NCBI GenBank assembly: GCA_963753185.1
Contig: CAVWBO010000007.1
Span: forward strand, 2,356,001 to 2,420,000
Direction: 5' to 3'
Origin: SZUA-442 sp963753185
GTDB taxonomy: Bacteria > Actinomycetota > Acidimicrobiia > Spongiisociales > UBA5794
DNA length: 64,000 nucleotides
Shown: positions 49,829 through 58,254 of the stretch, piece after piece
Layout: each line of letters begins with the position of its first letter
How positions within the stretch are numbered: the stretch's first letter is position 1
Translations under genes and position numbers: made by a program
The notes under the pieces: model-generated
Database searches by the model: none
What the model was told of the DNA's origin: nothing
Seen by the model: the letters and a program-made list of their open reading frames with translations, nothing else

Positions 49829-50482
49829 TCACTCGTCGGGAACGTCGACCTTCGGCAGCGCCCGGTCGAGCTTCTTGATCGTGTCCTCCTCGGACAGATC
49901 GAGGGAGAACTGGAGCTCCGAGACGATGATGAGCCGTGCCTTCGCGAGCATCCGCTTGAGGGCCGGCGAGATGCCCTTGATCTGCTGCGCGTAGGTGAGG
50001 TCGCGTACGACCTCCGCGACCTGGAAGATGTCACCCGAGTTGATCTTCTCCGTGAGGAGCTTGTACCAACGGCTCCAGTTCGCACCGGCCTCCTGGGGTT
50101 CGTCCTTGAAGACGGCGAACACCTGGCGCGCCTTGCTCTTGGAGATGACGGGCCGGACACCCCTATCCAGGGCAGATGCTGCCGGTACGCTGAGGGTCAG
50201 TTGGTCGGTGACGATCTCGAGGACGAAGTAGTCCTGCTTGTCGCCTTCGAACTCCCTGCGCTCCTTGCGAATGATGGTCGCAGCACCGTGGTGCGGGTAG
50301 ACGACCTTGTCCCCGACGTCGAACGGGTAGGAAGGCTTCTTCGCCGCAGGCTTCTTCGCCGCAGGCTTCTTCGCCGCAGGCTTCTTCGCCGCAGGCTTCT
50401 TCGCCGCAGGCTTCTTCGCCGCAGGCTTCTTCGCCGCGGCGGACGCAGGCGGGGTCTTGTCGGCGGTTTTCTTGGTGGCCAC
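49829..50482 (-). CDS. carD: CarD-family RNA-polymerase-binding regulator with Lys/Ala-rich N-terminal tail
   Basis: CarD stabilises the RNA-polymerase open complex at rRNA and other promoters. The conserved CarD core starts at YPFDVGDKVVYPHHGAATI and runs to the helical C-terminus (WYKLLTEKINSGDIFQVAEV, then LRDLT-type sequence in VVRDLTYAQQIKG). In front of it is a ~60-residue tail with repeated AAKKP units encoded by 15-base repeats (50336-50440). Start uncertain: GTG 50482 (217 residues, GAGGA upstream) or GTG 50524. The tail is positively charged and probably binds DNA loosely; that is inference. Confidence 0.92.
   Translation of the reverse strand: MATKKTADKTPPASAAAKKPAAKKPAAKKPAAKKPAAKKPAAKKPAAKKPSYPFDVGDKVVYPHHGAATIIRKERREFEGDKQDYFVLEIVTDQLTLSVPAASALDRGVRPVISKSKARQVFAVFKDEPQEAGANWSRWYKLLTEKINSGDIFQVAEVVRDLTYAQQIKGISPALKRMLAKARLIIVSELQFSLDLSEEDTIKKLDRALPKVDVPDE
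50336..50440. repeat. 15-bp tandem repeat within carD (seven units)
   Basis: CTTCTTCGCCGCAGG repeats six times exactly (50336-50425), and a seventh unit (50426-50440) differs at its last bases. On the minus strand it encodes the AAKKP tail of CarD. Unit number could vary between strains by slippage. Confidence 0.95.
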
Positions 50483-50538
50483 AGGTCCTCGGGGATCGTC
50501 GGAATCGTTCAGTGTACCGGACACCGTGTCGGCGTTCG

Positions 50539-51603
50539 CTACGCGTGGGAATCGAATGGCGAGACGGTGGTGCCGCGGCGCGCCAGATAGTTCCGAATCG
50601 TGGTCGCTCGCATCCTTCCGACACCGTCCACCTCGGCGAGCTTCTCGGCCGACGCGTGCATGAGCTGCTCGTAACTGGAGAATCGCCTCAGGATCGAATC
50701 ACGGACGACCTCCGGAAGCCGCGGCACGTCGGCGAGCGCTCGAATTCCTCGCGGTGTGGCGAGGTCGTCCAGGGACCCGAACCCGAGGACCGAAGCGATC
50801 TCGTCGGCGCTGTACAGGTCATCGTGATCGAGGTCATCGAGTCGTCGGAACACCGTTGAACCCTTGCGCGGCTTGCGCGGCTGGTAGTCGGCGTTGACCA
50901 GGTCGGCGATCTCCGAGACTCCGTGTTCGAAGTCCTCCGCCTGCAGGGCCAGGAGCGCAGCCTCATCGCCGATCTCGGCAGAGATGGTGTCGAGATCATC
51001 CCCGATTCGACGGATGACCGCCGCCCTCTGGATCACCCCGACGACGTCACGAATGGACACGACGCCATCGGTCTCATATCGATCGAGGCGAGCCACGGCG
51101 TCGTCGAACTGGTGGCGCAGCCGTTCGAGGGACTGCAGACGCTGATTCGCCTCCGCAAGGAGCTCTGTCACCGAATGCAGCTGGAACTGGACCTCGCCCG
51201 AGAAGACGATTGCCCGGAGGTGACCCTCCTCGGACACGGCGAGGACCGCATGCCCCGTTTGGCGGGCCAAGCGCTCGGCGGTGCGGAACCGGGTCCCCGT
51301 CTCGACGGTCTCGATGTCGGGATCGGGCATGAAGTGGACATTCGCTGCGAGGATCCTGCCGGACTCATCGTCGACGACGATGCCACCATCCATCTTTGCG
51401 AGCTCCGCGAGGCGCTGGGCGGTGAACCGCGCGTCGTCGAGCCTGAAGCCCCCTGCCGTGACAGACTCCACCTTCGGCCCGGTACCGATCAGCACGAGCG
51501 CACCTGTTCCCTGCGCCATCACGAGCTCTGCCGCATTGCGCAGGGGTGTGCCTGGTGCGAACCGACGAAGGAGGTCGAGGGATGCGGCAGCCTGCGGAGT
51601 CAT
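50539..51603 (-). CDS. disA: DNA integrity scanning protein DisA (diadenylate cyclase), variant active-site motifs
   Basis: A 354-residue protein with the DisA architecture: N-terminal DAC domain, a helical linker (about 150-270) and a C-terminal helix-hairpin-helix DNA-binding domain (EIASVLGFGSLDDL, EKLAEVDGVGRMRA). DisA makes c-di-AMP while scanning DNA. The usual DGA motif is DGG here (KMDGGIVVDDE) and the usual RHR is RFR (GTRFRTAERLA). I read both from the DNA. These are core DAC residues, so activity may be altered. It sits between radA and carD, the usual actinobacterial context. Confidence 0.92.
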   Translation of the reverse strand: MTPQAAASLDLLRRFAPGTPLRNAAELVMAQGTGALVLIGTGPKVESVTAGGFRLDDARFTAQRLAELAKMDGGIVVDDESGRILAANVHFMPDPDIETVETGTRFRTAERLARQTGHAVLAVSEEGHLRAIVFSGEVQFQLHSVTELLAEANQRLQSLERLRHQFDDAVARLDRYETDGVVSIRDVVGVIQRAAVIRRIGDDLDTISAEIGDEAALLALQAEDFEHGVSEIADLVNADYQPRKPRKGSTVFRRLDDLDHDDLYSADEIASVLGFGSLDDLATPRGIRALADVPRLPEVVRDSILRRFSSYEQLMHASAEKLAEVDGVGRMRATTIRNYLARRGTTVSPFDSHA

Positions 51604-51659
51604 TCGTCAACAGGGTAGTCGCACGTCGGGGGTGAGGTCGGAACCCCGAGCCCGGTCCT

Positions 51660-52988
51660 TCACCGGATCGCCGACCCGAACCCGCACTCGATCAGGATCT
51701 CGAAGAGGCGCGTCGTCCCCTGCTCCGGAGCCAGAATCGGATCCGCACCGATCCTCGTGGCCTCGGAGCGCCGAAGTGACGAACGGCTGGCGGGTCTGAC
51801 ATCCCCCGTGAGTCCCAGTTCGCCCCACGCCGCAGTGCGACGAAGGGGGATGTCGGCGTACGACGATGCAATAGCGAGGGCGACGGCGAGGTCCGCCCCC
51901 GGCTCGGTGATCCTCACACCACCCATCACGCTCACGTATACGTCATGGTTGCCGAGGGGAATGGATGCGTGACGATCGATGACACCGAGGATCTGATGCA
52001 CCCTCGACGTCGGAAATCCCGTGACTGCCCGGCGCGGTTGGTCCAACTGTGATGGCACGACGAGGGCCTGGATCTCGACCATCATCGGCCTGCGCCCCTC
52101 GATCGTCGGGAACAGGATCGAACCTGCCGCATCACCGTCCCTGCCGCCGATGAGGACACCGCTCGGATCCGGAACCTCTGCGAGGCCCTGCGCTGTCATC
52201 TCGAAGACACCGACCTCGTTCACGGATCCGTATCGATTCTTGATCCCGCGCAGGAACCGCAGACCCTGCTGGTTGTCGCCCTCGAGGTACAGGACGACGT
52301 CGACCATGTGCTCGAGGGTGCGGGGTCCGGCGATCGACCCGTCCTTCGTGACGTGACCGACGAGGATGACGGGCGTGCCCGTCGATTTCGCGTGTGCGAT
52401 GAGCCTCGCTGCCGACTCGCGAACCTGGGTCACTCCCCCGGCGCTGCCTCCGACATCGAGCGACGACACGGTCTGGATGGAGTCGACGATGAGCACCGCC
52501 GGGCGGTGTTCGATGGCGAGCGTGATGATGTCGTCGACGTCGGCCACCGATGCGACCGCTACACCGCCCGAACCCACGCCGATCCGCCGTGAGCGCATCT
52601 GGACCTGATGGGGCGACTCCTCCGCCGTTGCCACGAGCGCCATCCGGTCATCCGAGCTGAGCGCATCCGCTACGTGGAGGAGCAGGGTCGACTTTCCCAC
52701 GCCCGGTTCACCACCGACGAGGAGTGCAGCACCGGGAACGATCCCGCCACCGAGCACGCGGTCGAACTCACCGATGCCTGTCGCTTCGCGATCCGCGACA
52801 CCCGAGTCACGGCCGATAGCACGGACGAGCTCCGTCGATCCGCCGACCGACGTGCCCGAGGCCGCAACCGTCTCGACGAGCGGCTCCTGAGTCCTGCACT
52901 GGGGGCAGAAACCAGACCACTTGCCGGAGTGGTGTCCGCATGTGATGCACAGGTAGGTGGGTTTGCCGGACCGGCTGGTACCTTTCAT
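51660..52988 (-). CDS. radA: DNA repair protein RadA
   Basis: A 442-residue RecA-like helicase that promotes branch migration in recombination. It has the N-terminal zinc finger (CITCGHHSGKWSGFCPQC), Walker A GGEPGVGKST (about 94-103), Walker B region AVLIVDSIQT, the RadA-specific KNRYGS motif, and a C-terminal Lon-protease-like domain. Length and order fit the family. It is upstream of disA (57 bases between stop and start), matching the common radA-disA-carD order in Gram-positive bacteria. Confidence 0.95.
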   Translation of the reverse strand: MKGTSRSGKPTYLCITCGHHSGKWSGFCPQCRTQEPLVETVAASGTSVGGSTELVRAIGRDSGVADREATGIGEFDRVLGGGIVPGAALLVGGEPGVGKSTLLLHVADALSSDDRMALVATAEESPHQVQMRSRRIGVGSGGVAVASVADVDDIITLAIEHRPAVLIVDSIQTVSSLDVGGSAGGVTQVRESAARLIAHAKSTGTPVILVGHVTKDGSIAGPRTLEHMVDVVLYLEGDNQQGLRFLRGIKNRYGSVNEVGVFEMTAQGLAEVPDPSGVLIGGRDGDAAGSILFPTIEGRRPMMVEIQALVVPSQLDQPRRAVTGFPTSRVHQILGVIDRHASIPLGNHDVYVSVMGGVRITEPGADLAVALAIASSYADIPLRRTAAWGELGLTGDVRPASRSSLRRSEATRIGADPILAPEQGTTRLFEILIECGFGSAIR

Positions 52989-53019
52989 ACGGCGACACTA
53001 GGGCGTCGGTACGACACGT

Positions 53020-53139
53020 TCAGGACCGGCGGATGAGCCACAGAGCCATGCCGACGAGGATGACGACGAGTGCCACGAAGACCATCTGCGAAAGCGCGGT
53101 CCACGGCTCGGCCACTCGTATCGACAAGAGGGTGGGCAT
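53020..53139 (-). CDS. Small single-span membrane protein, 39 residues
   Basis: The ATG at 53139 begins MPTLLSIRVAEPWTALS followed by one hydrophobic helix, MVFVALVVILVGMALWLI, and a positive RRS end, a plausible small membrane protein. It lies upstream of radA and divergent from the zinc-ribbon gene. No Shine-Dalgarno sequence is clear. No family recognised; a fortuitous frame remains possible. Confidence 0.4.
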   Translation of the reverse strand: MPTLLSIRVAEPWTALSQMVFVALVVILVGMALWLIRRS

Positions 53140-53208
53140 CCGTGGCACAATACCGCTGCGGCGCTCTGATACTTCCGGCAGGGCTTCGGGATGACGGACG
53201 GGGATGGC

Positions 53209-54093
53209 ATGGCCGACGATAGAAACGACCAATTCGACGATCTGTTCGAACCGTTCGAGCTCCCCGCCGATCCTGTGCCTACCAAGACATCCGGTCCACC
53301 GACCGGCTCGGCTTCCTCGGCCAACAGCAATCGAGTGGTTCCCGCGGCGCATGTGACGACGGAGCACGCCGCACTCGACAGCGTTGCATGCCCTGCGTGT
53401 GGTGCCTCGAACCCGTCGTTCAACCATCACTGTGAGCGGTGCGGTTCGCGGCTCAGCACCGAGCCGATGCCCCTGGCTCCGGCGCCTGTTGGTCGAACGT
53501 CTCCCGGCTTCCGGGCTCTCGGCGTTCTGGCAGCGGTCGTGCTCGTGGTTGCGCTGGTCGCGCTCATGATCAACATCTTCCGCAGTGGGGAGGCCTCGGT
53601 GGCGGGACCGGAGACGACGTCGACGTCGACCACCACGACTCAGCCTGTCATCGTCGCTGAACTCACGCCCGCATCGGTCACGGCGAGCTCGGAGCTGTCA
53701 GAGAGCTTCGGTCCCGAGAATCTCCTCGATGGCGACCCGGAGACCCGATGGAACGATGCGAGCGCACGCGGTGTCGACGCCTGGCTGGAGTTCACGTTCG
53801 CAACACCGGTGCAGATCACCGAGATGGAGTTCCAGAACGTCACCGATGACACGAAGTTCCGCCAGAACTACAAGATCCAGGGCTACACGATCACGGTGAA
53901 CGACCTCAACGTCCCCATCAGCGGGAGGCTCGTCAATTCGAACGAGGCACAGCGGGTCCGGATCGCGAGCCTCGAGACCTTCACGCTTCGGGTCGACATC
54001 TCGACCACCTACCCCGCAGAGCCTGTCGGCGACGCCCCACCCTTCAACGAGCTCGCCCTCGAGGACGTCCGGTTCTTCGGCGTCGAGAGGTGA
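53209..54093 (+). CDS. Zinc-ribbon membrane protein with discoidin-like extracellular domain
   Basis: A 294-residue protein. Residues ~58-85 hold a zinc ribbon (CPACGASNPSFNHHCERCG). A membrane helix follows at about 103-125, then a Thr/Ser-rich linker. The C-terminal ~140 residues form a beta-rich domain with SSELSESFGPENLLDGDPETRW and DAWLEFTFATPVQITEMEF, the pattern of discoidin/F5-8C-like carbohydrate-binding domains found in bacterial zinc-ribbon proteins. The ligand is unknown. ATG 53209 was chosen; a second in-frame ATG lies at 53191. Confidence 0.8.
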   Translation: MADDRNDQFDDLFEPFELPADPVPTKTSGPPTGSASSANSNRVVPAAHVTTEHAALDSVACPACGASNPSFNHHCERCGSRLSTEPMPLAPAPVGRTSPGFRALGVLAAVVLVVALVALMINIFRSGEASVAGPETTSTSTTTTQPVIVAELTPASVTASSELSESFGPENLLDGDPETRWNDASARGVDAWLEFTFATPVQITEMEFQNVTDDTKFRQNYKIQGYTITVNDLNVPISGRLVNSNEAQRVRIASLETFTLRVDISTTYPAEPVGDAPPFNELALEDVRFFGVER

Positions 54094-54124
54094 CCGCAGA
54101 CGCGCCGCTACCGCGGGTCGGCGC

Positions 54125-55402
54125 CTAGTCCTTGACGTAGGGCTGGCCGTCGGCTGCCGGAGGCCTCGCCCGCCCGACGACCCCTGCCACCACGATGATC
54201 GTGACGATGTAGGGCGTCATCGAGAGGAACTCCGACGGGATCGGTGTTCCGAGGATTCCGAGCTTCTGTTGGAGGGCGAGCGCGAAGCCGAACACGAGCC
54301 CCGCCCCGAAGACACCGAACGGCATCCACCGACCGAAGATCATCGCAGCGAGGCCGATGAAGCCGATGCCCGCTGTCAGGTTCTCCTCGAACCGGGAGAC
54401 CTGGGAGAGGGTGAAGAAGGCCCCACCGAAACCGGCGATGAATCCCCCGAGGATGACGTTGCGATATCGCGTCCGGTACACGTTGATGCCGACCGTGTCA
54501 GCGGCCTTCGGATGCTCACCGACCGAGCGCGACCTCAACCCCCATCGGGTGTAGAACAGTCCGAAGTGGACGACCAACACCAGCAGGAACGTCGCATACA
54601 CGAACATGGCGTGATCGAAGAACATGGGTCCCAGTACCGGGATGTCGCCGAGGATCGGGATCTTGAACTGCGTGAACCGCCCCGGTGAGTTCAGATCGGG
54701 TGCTTCCGACAGGACGCGCCTCGCGAGGAATGATGTGAGCCCCAGCGCGAAGATGTTGATCACCACGCCGGCGATGATCTGATCGATGCGGAACCTGATG
54801 GCAAGCACCGCCAGGACGGCGCCGAGCAGCGCTCCGGTCAGCATCGCAGCGAAGAGGCCCGCCCAGATCCCCCACGCAGATCCCACGATCGTTCCCACGA
54901 ATGCCGCCGTGAGGAGCTGGCCCTCGATGGCGATGTTGATCACCGCGACGCGCTCACACATCAGACCCGTCATCGCGCCGAGGGTCACCGGGACCGAGAG
55001 CACAACCGTCGACTTCAGCATTCCGACCAGGCTGAATGACTTCCCCCCGGCGGCCCACGTCAGGAACGCCAGGGCAAACAGGACGAGGCCGATCGCCAAG
55101 GCGATGTTCGTCCAGGCGAGATGGGACCTGCGCAGCACCATGCCGCCGAGGAACGCGAGGATGATCGCAACCGCGATTCCGAGCCAACGCGCGTTGACGA
55201 CCCACGTCAGATCCGTGAACCGTGCACCGGGCAACGAGAGGTTGAATGTGGCCTGCGCCCCTGATTCGCTCCCGAGGGCAAATGCCCACAACACGAAGGC
55301 TCCGAGCAGGATCAACACGATCCCGATCACGGTCGCACGGCGTTCGTCCGGTGTGGCCCTGGTCGCGATGGCGGCTCCAGCGTCGGTTGTTGCAGTCGTC
55401 AT
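54125..55402 (-). CDS. ABC transporter permease, nucleoside (NupC/YufQ) type
   Basis: A 425-residue membrane protein of the RbsC/BmpC-like permease family with about ten helices. Conserved sections include GLMCERVAVINIAIEGQLL and YRNVILGGFIAGFGGAFFTL, typical of purine-nucleoside uptake systems. A hydrophilic N-terminal ~28 residues precede the first helix. The ATG at 55402 overlaps the upstream permease stop by four bases (ATGA). It is the last gene of the bmp-ATPase-permease-permease operon. Confidence 0.88.
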   Translation of the reverse strand: MTTATTDAGAAIATRATPDERRATVIGIVLILLGAFVLWAFALGSESGAQATFNLSLPGARFTDLTWVVNARWLGIAVAIILAFLGGMVLRRSHLAWTNIALAIGLVLFALAFLTWAAGGKSFSLVGMLKSTVVLSVPVTLGAMTGLMCERVAVINIAIEGQLLTAAFVGTIVGSAWGIWAGLFAAMLTGALLGAVLAVLAIRFRIDQIIAGVVINIFALGLTSFLARRVLSEAPDLNSPGRFTQFKIPILGDIPVLGPMFFDHAMFVYATFLLVLVVHFGLFYTRWGLRSRSVGEHPKAADTVGINVYRTRYRNVILGGFIAGFGGAFFTLSQVSRFEENLTAGIGFIGLAAMIFGRWMPFGVFGAGLVFGFALALQQKLGILGTPIPSEFLSMTPYIVTIIVVAGVVGRARPPAADGQPYVKD

Positions 55403-56607
55403 CCGCCCCACCCCGTCGAGATCGTCGTCGTGAGCTCCTTCTCCGGCGTCTTGATGCGATAGATGGCACGGACAAGCTCGGGGGCGGCGATCATCACGAT
55501 GATCAATGCCTGGAGGACCAGCACGAGGTCGATCGGCACACCCGCTGCCCCCTGCATTTCGCGACCACCGGCGCGAAGCGCTCCGAAGAGCAGACCCGCG
55601 ACGAGCACACCGACCGGATGGGATCGCCCGAGGAGCGCGAGCGCGATCGCGTCGAATCCGATTGTCCCGGCGAAGTTCGACAGGCCGCGATAGGGCTCGA
55701 GGCCGAGGATCTGGTTCGCACCACCGATACCAGCCATCGCCCCGGACACAGCCATCACGGAGACGTAGATCCACGCGACGCTCATGCCGGCGTATCGAGC
55801 TCCGCTCGGATTGAATCCAACGGCGCGGAATTCGTAACCGATCGTCGATCGATACATGAGCCACCAGACGAAGCCGACCGCCGCGAGCGCGATCAGGAAC
55901 CCGATGTTCAGCCGATAGCTGCCGAGAAGGAGCGGGAACCGAGCACTCTCTGCGACCTGCTGGGAGATGGGATCGTTCCTCCCTGCTTCCTGGAAGATCG
56001 ACGACTTCAGGAGGTAGTCGACCATGAACAGGGCGATGAAGTTCAACATGATCGTCGTGATGACCTCGTGGGCGCCCGTCCTCGCCTTGAGCAGGCCTGC
56101 GATCCCGGCCCATGCAGCGCCGCCGATGATCGCTGCTGCGATCGCCATTGGGATGTGGACCATGGCAGGGAGGGCGAAGCTGAAGCCGACCCACAGCGCA
56201 GCCATGCCGCCGATGTGCATCTGCCCGTTCACGCCGATGTTGAACAGCCCTGCCTGGAACCCGACCGCGACGGCGAGACCGGCGAAGATGAGCGGCGTAG
56301 CGGCGAAGAGCGTCTCCGTCACCGCCCGCGTGGATCCGAAGGAACCGACGAAGAGCGCCTTGTAGGAGTCGATGATTCCCGACATGGTCAGTCGGAAGGC
56401 CTCTCCGGGATCGCTCCCCCACACGCTCAGCGTGTCGATGTCGGTCACCGCGATGATGACCGCACCGATGATCAAGGCTGTCAGTACTGCGAGCAGCGGA
56501 ACGAGGATGGCCTGCCAGATGGAGCTTCCGACACCCGTGATCCTCTCGAAGAGCGTCGGCTGATCCTGCAGTTCGGGGCCTTGCTCCGGAGGTGCTTCGT
56601 TTGTCAC
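55399..56607 (-). CDS. ABC transporter permease, nucleoside (NupB/YufP) type
   Basis: A 402-residue permease paired with the one downstream. Characteristic segments are TPLIFAGLAVAVGFQAGLFNIGVNGQMHI, GAHEVITTIMLNFIALFMVDYLL and SVMAVSGAMAGIGGANQIL, typical of the ribose/purine-nucleoside ABC permease family. The start overlaps the ATPase stop by four bases (56604-56607). Together the two permeases would form the membrane channel for the BMP substrate. Confidence 0.88.
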   Translation of the reverse strand: MTNEAPPEQGPELQDQPTLFERITGVGSSIWQAILVPLLAVLTALIIGAVIIAVTDIDTLSVWGSDPGEAFRLTMSGIIDSYKALFVGSFGSTRAVTETLFAATPLIFAGLAVAVGFQAGLFNIGVNGQMHIGGMAALWVGFSFALPAMVHIPMAIAAAIIGGAAWAGIAGLLKARTGAHEVITTIMLNFIALFMVDYLLKSSIFQEAGRNDPISQQVAESARFPLLLGSYRLNIGFLIALAAVGFVWWLMYRSTIGYEFRAVGFNPSGARYAGMSVAWIYVSVMAVSGAMAGIGGANQILGLEPYRGLSNFAGTIGFDAIALALLGRSHPVGVLVAGLLFGALRAGGREMQGAAGVPIDLVLVLQALIIVMIAAPELVRAIYRIKTPEKELTTTISTGWGG

Positions 56608-58127
56608 GACGCCTCCTCCTCCTCCTCGCCATGGCTGCCGAGCATCGCAAGCCCGATGTCCGTCATCGACGCATCCCCGCTGAACTCGCCCGCGATCTTT
56701 CCCTGGTACATGACCAGGATCCGGTCCGAGAGCGCCATGACCTCATCGAGCTCCGACGAGACGATGAGGACGGCAGCACCCTCGTCCCGTTCCTCGACGA
56801 TTCTCGAGTGGATGTACTCGATCGAGCCGACGTCGATGCCTCGCGTCGGCTGGGAAGCGACCACGAGCGCTACGTCGCGGTCGAACTCCCTCGCGACGAT
56901 GACCTTCTGCTGGTTGCCACCGGAGAGCGTCGAGACCGTCACATCGACGCCAGGCGTGCGCACGTCGTACTGGTCGACCAGCCGCTCGGCACGCTCGCGA
57001 GCGGCATCCCAATCCAGGAGCACCCCGCGCGAGATCGGTGCCTCGTGGTACGAGTCGAGGATGATGTTCTCCGTCACGGTGAACGGTAGAACCAGCCCGC
57101 TCTGCTGGCGGTCCTCCGGAACGTGGGCCACCCTTCGATTGTGGATCGCGCGGGGCGTCTTCGTCGTGATGTCCTCACCATTGAGCATGACGACCCCGCC
57201 AAGGGAAGGTCTGAGACCGGTCAGGGTCTCGACGAGTTCGGTCTGGCCGTTCCCCTGGACTCCGGCGATACCGACGATCTCTCCGCTGCGCACCGTGAAC
57301 GAGACACCGTCGACGGATCGATGGTTGCGATCGTCGAGCACGGTGAGCGCCTCGACGGACAGGACGACATCGCCGGGGTTGGCCTCCGCCTTGCTCACCA
57401 CGAGGTCGACCGGTCGCCCGACCATCAGCTCCGCGAGGCCCTCTTCATCAACCTCGCTCGGCAGCACTTCGGCGACCGTTCTGCCGCGTCGCATGATCAC
57501 GATGCGGTCGGCGATAGCAAGTGCTTCACCGAGCTTGTGGCTGATGAAGATGATGCCCTTGCCGTCGGCTTTCAGTCCCTCGACGATCTCGAAGAAGCGC
57601 TCGACCTCCGCAGGAGTCAGCACGGATGTCGGTTCGTCGAACACGACGAAGCGAGCCTCGCGCTCGAGCACCTTGATGATCTCCACGCGTTGCTGGATTC
57701 CGACAGGAAGGTCCTCGATGATCGCATCGGGATCGACGTCGAGGCTGTAACGGCTCGAGATATCGCTCACCGTGGTGCGTGCACGCCGCTTGTCGAGCCA
57801 GCCGATCCGTTTCGTCGGCTCGTCACCGAGGATCACGTTCTCCGCGACGGAGAAAACGGGCACCAGCATGAAATGCTGGTGCACCATGCCGATGCCCGCA
57901 GCGATGGCGTCACCTGGCGAGTTCAGGACGAGCGGGGACCCATCCATCAGGACCTCCCCCGAGGTAGGGGTGTAGAGGCCGTAGAGGATGTTCATCAACG
58001 TGGTCTTGCCTGCCCCGTTCTCGCCCAAGAGCGCGACGGTCTCACCCTGGGCGACCGTGAGGTTCACATCGTCGTTTGCAAGCACGCCGGGGAACCGCTT
58101 CGTGATGCCCCGTAGTTCCAGTGCCAC
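56604..58127 (-). CDS. ABC transporter ATPase, double-domain nucleoside/sugar type
   Basis: A 507-residue protein with two nucleotide-binding domains. The first has intact Walker A (GENGAGKTT), an LPVGIQQRVEI signature and FDEPTSVLTP. The second has a degenerate Walker A (GIAGVQGNGQTEL), LSGGNQQKVIVARE and SQPTRGIDVG. This asymmetric layout matches NupA/YufO and RbsA-type ATPases. It is 127 bases after the bmp stop, with a strong hairpin between. The C-terminus ends in a run of glutamates. Confidence 0.92.
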   Translation of the reverse strand: MALELRGITKRFPGVLANDDVNLTVAQGETVALLGENGAGKTTLMNILYGLYTPTSGEVLMDGSPLVLNSPGDAIAAGIGMVHQHFMLVPVFSVAENVILGDEPTKRIGWLDKRRARTTVSDISSRYSLDVDPDAIIEDLPVGIQQRVEIIKVLEREARFVVFDEPTSVLTPAEVERFFEIVEGLKADGKGIIFISHKLGEALAIADRIVIMRRGRTVAEVLPSEVDEEGLAELMVGRPVDLVVSKAEANPGDVVLSVEALTVLDDRNHRSVDGVSFTVRSGEIVGIAGVQGNGQTELVETLTGLRPSLGGVVMLNGEDITTKTPRAIHNRRVAHVPEDRQQSGLVLPFTVTENIILDSYHEAPISRGVLLDWDAARERAERLVDQYDVRTPGVDVTVSTLSGGNQQKVIVAREFDRDVALVVASQPTRGIDVGSIEYIHSRIVEERDEGAAVLIVSSELDEVMALSDRILVMYQGKIAGEFSGDASMTDIGLAMLGSHGEEEEEAS

Positions 58128-58202
58128 GCCCCAAGCCTCTCTTCAACGATGCAGGGCGTACCTTAGATCACCATGGGAGCACATGCGGCTCGGACGCGGG
58201 AA

Positions 58203-58226
58203 GGGGCCCCGCTCAGGCGGGGCCCC
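58203..58226 (-). terminator. GC hairpin between bmp and ATPase genes
   Basis: GGGGCCCCGC-TCAG-GCGGGGCCCC is a perfect 10-bp stem with a four-base loop, located 28-52 bases downstream of the bmp stop and upstream of the ATPase start. It could partially terminate or protect the bmp message so that binding protein outnumbers transporter. No T run follows on the minus strand. Confidence 0.65.
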
Positions 58227-58254
58227 TCCTTGCGATCCTGTGATCGGTGTCGGC

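Noticed and set aside
50336..50440. CRISPR-like or intergenic satellite
   Set aside because: The 15-base units keep the reading frame of CarD and are part of its coding sequence.
54125..56650. Single 841-codon transporter
   Set aside because: Its first half is a shadow frame of the second permease; the real permease starts at 55402 with an ATGA overlap.
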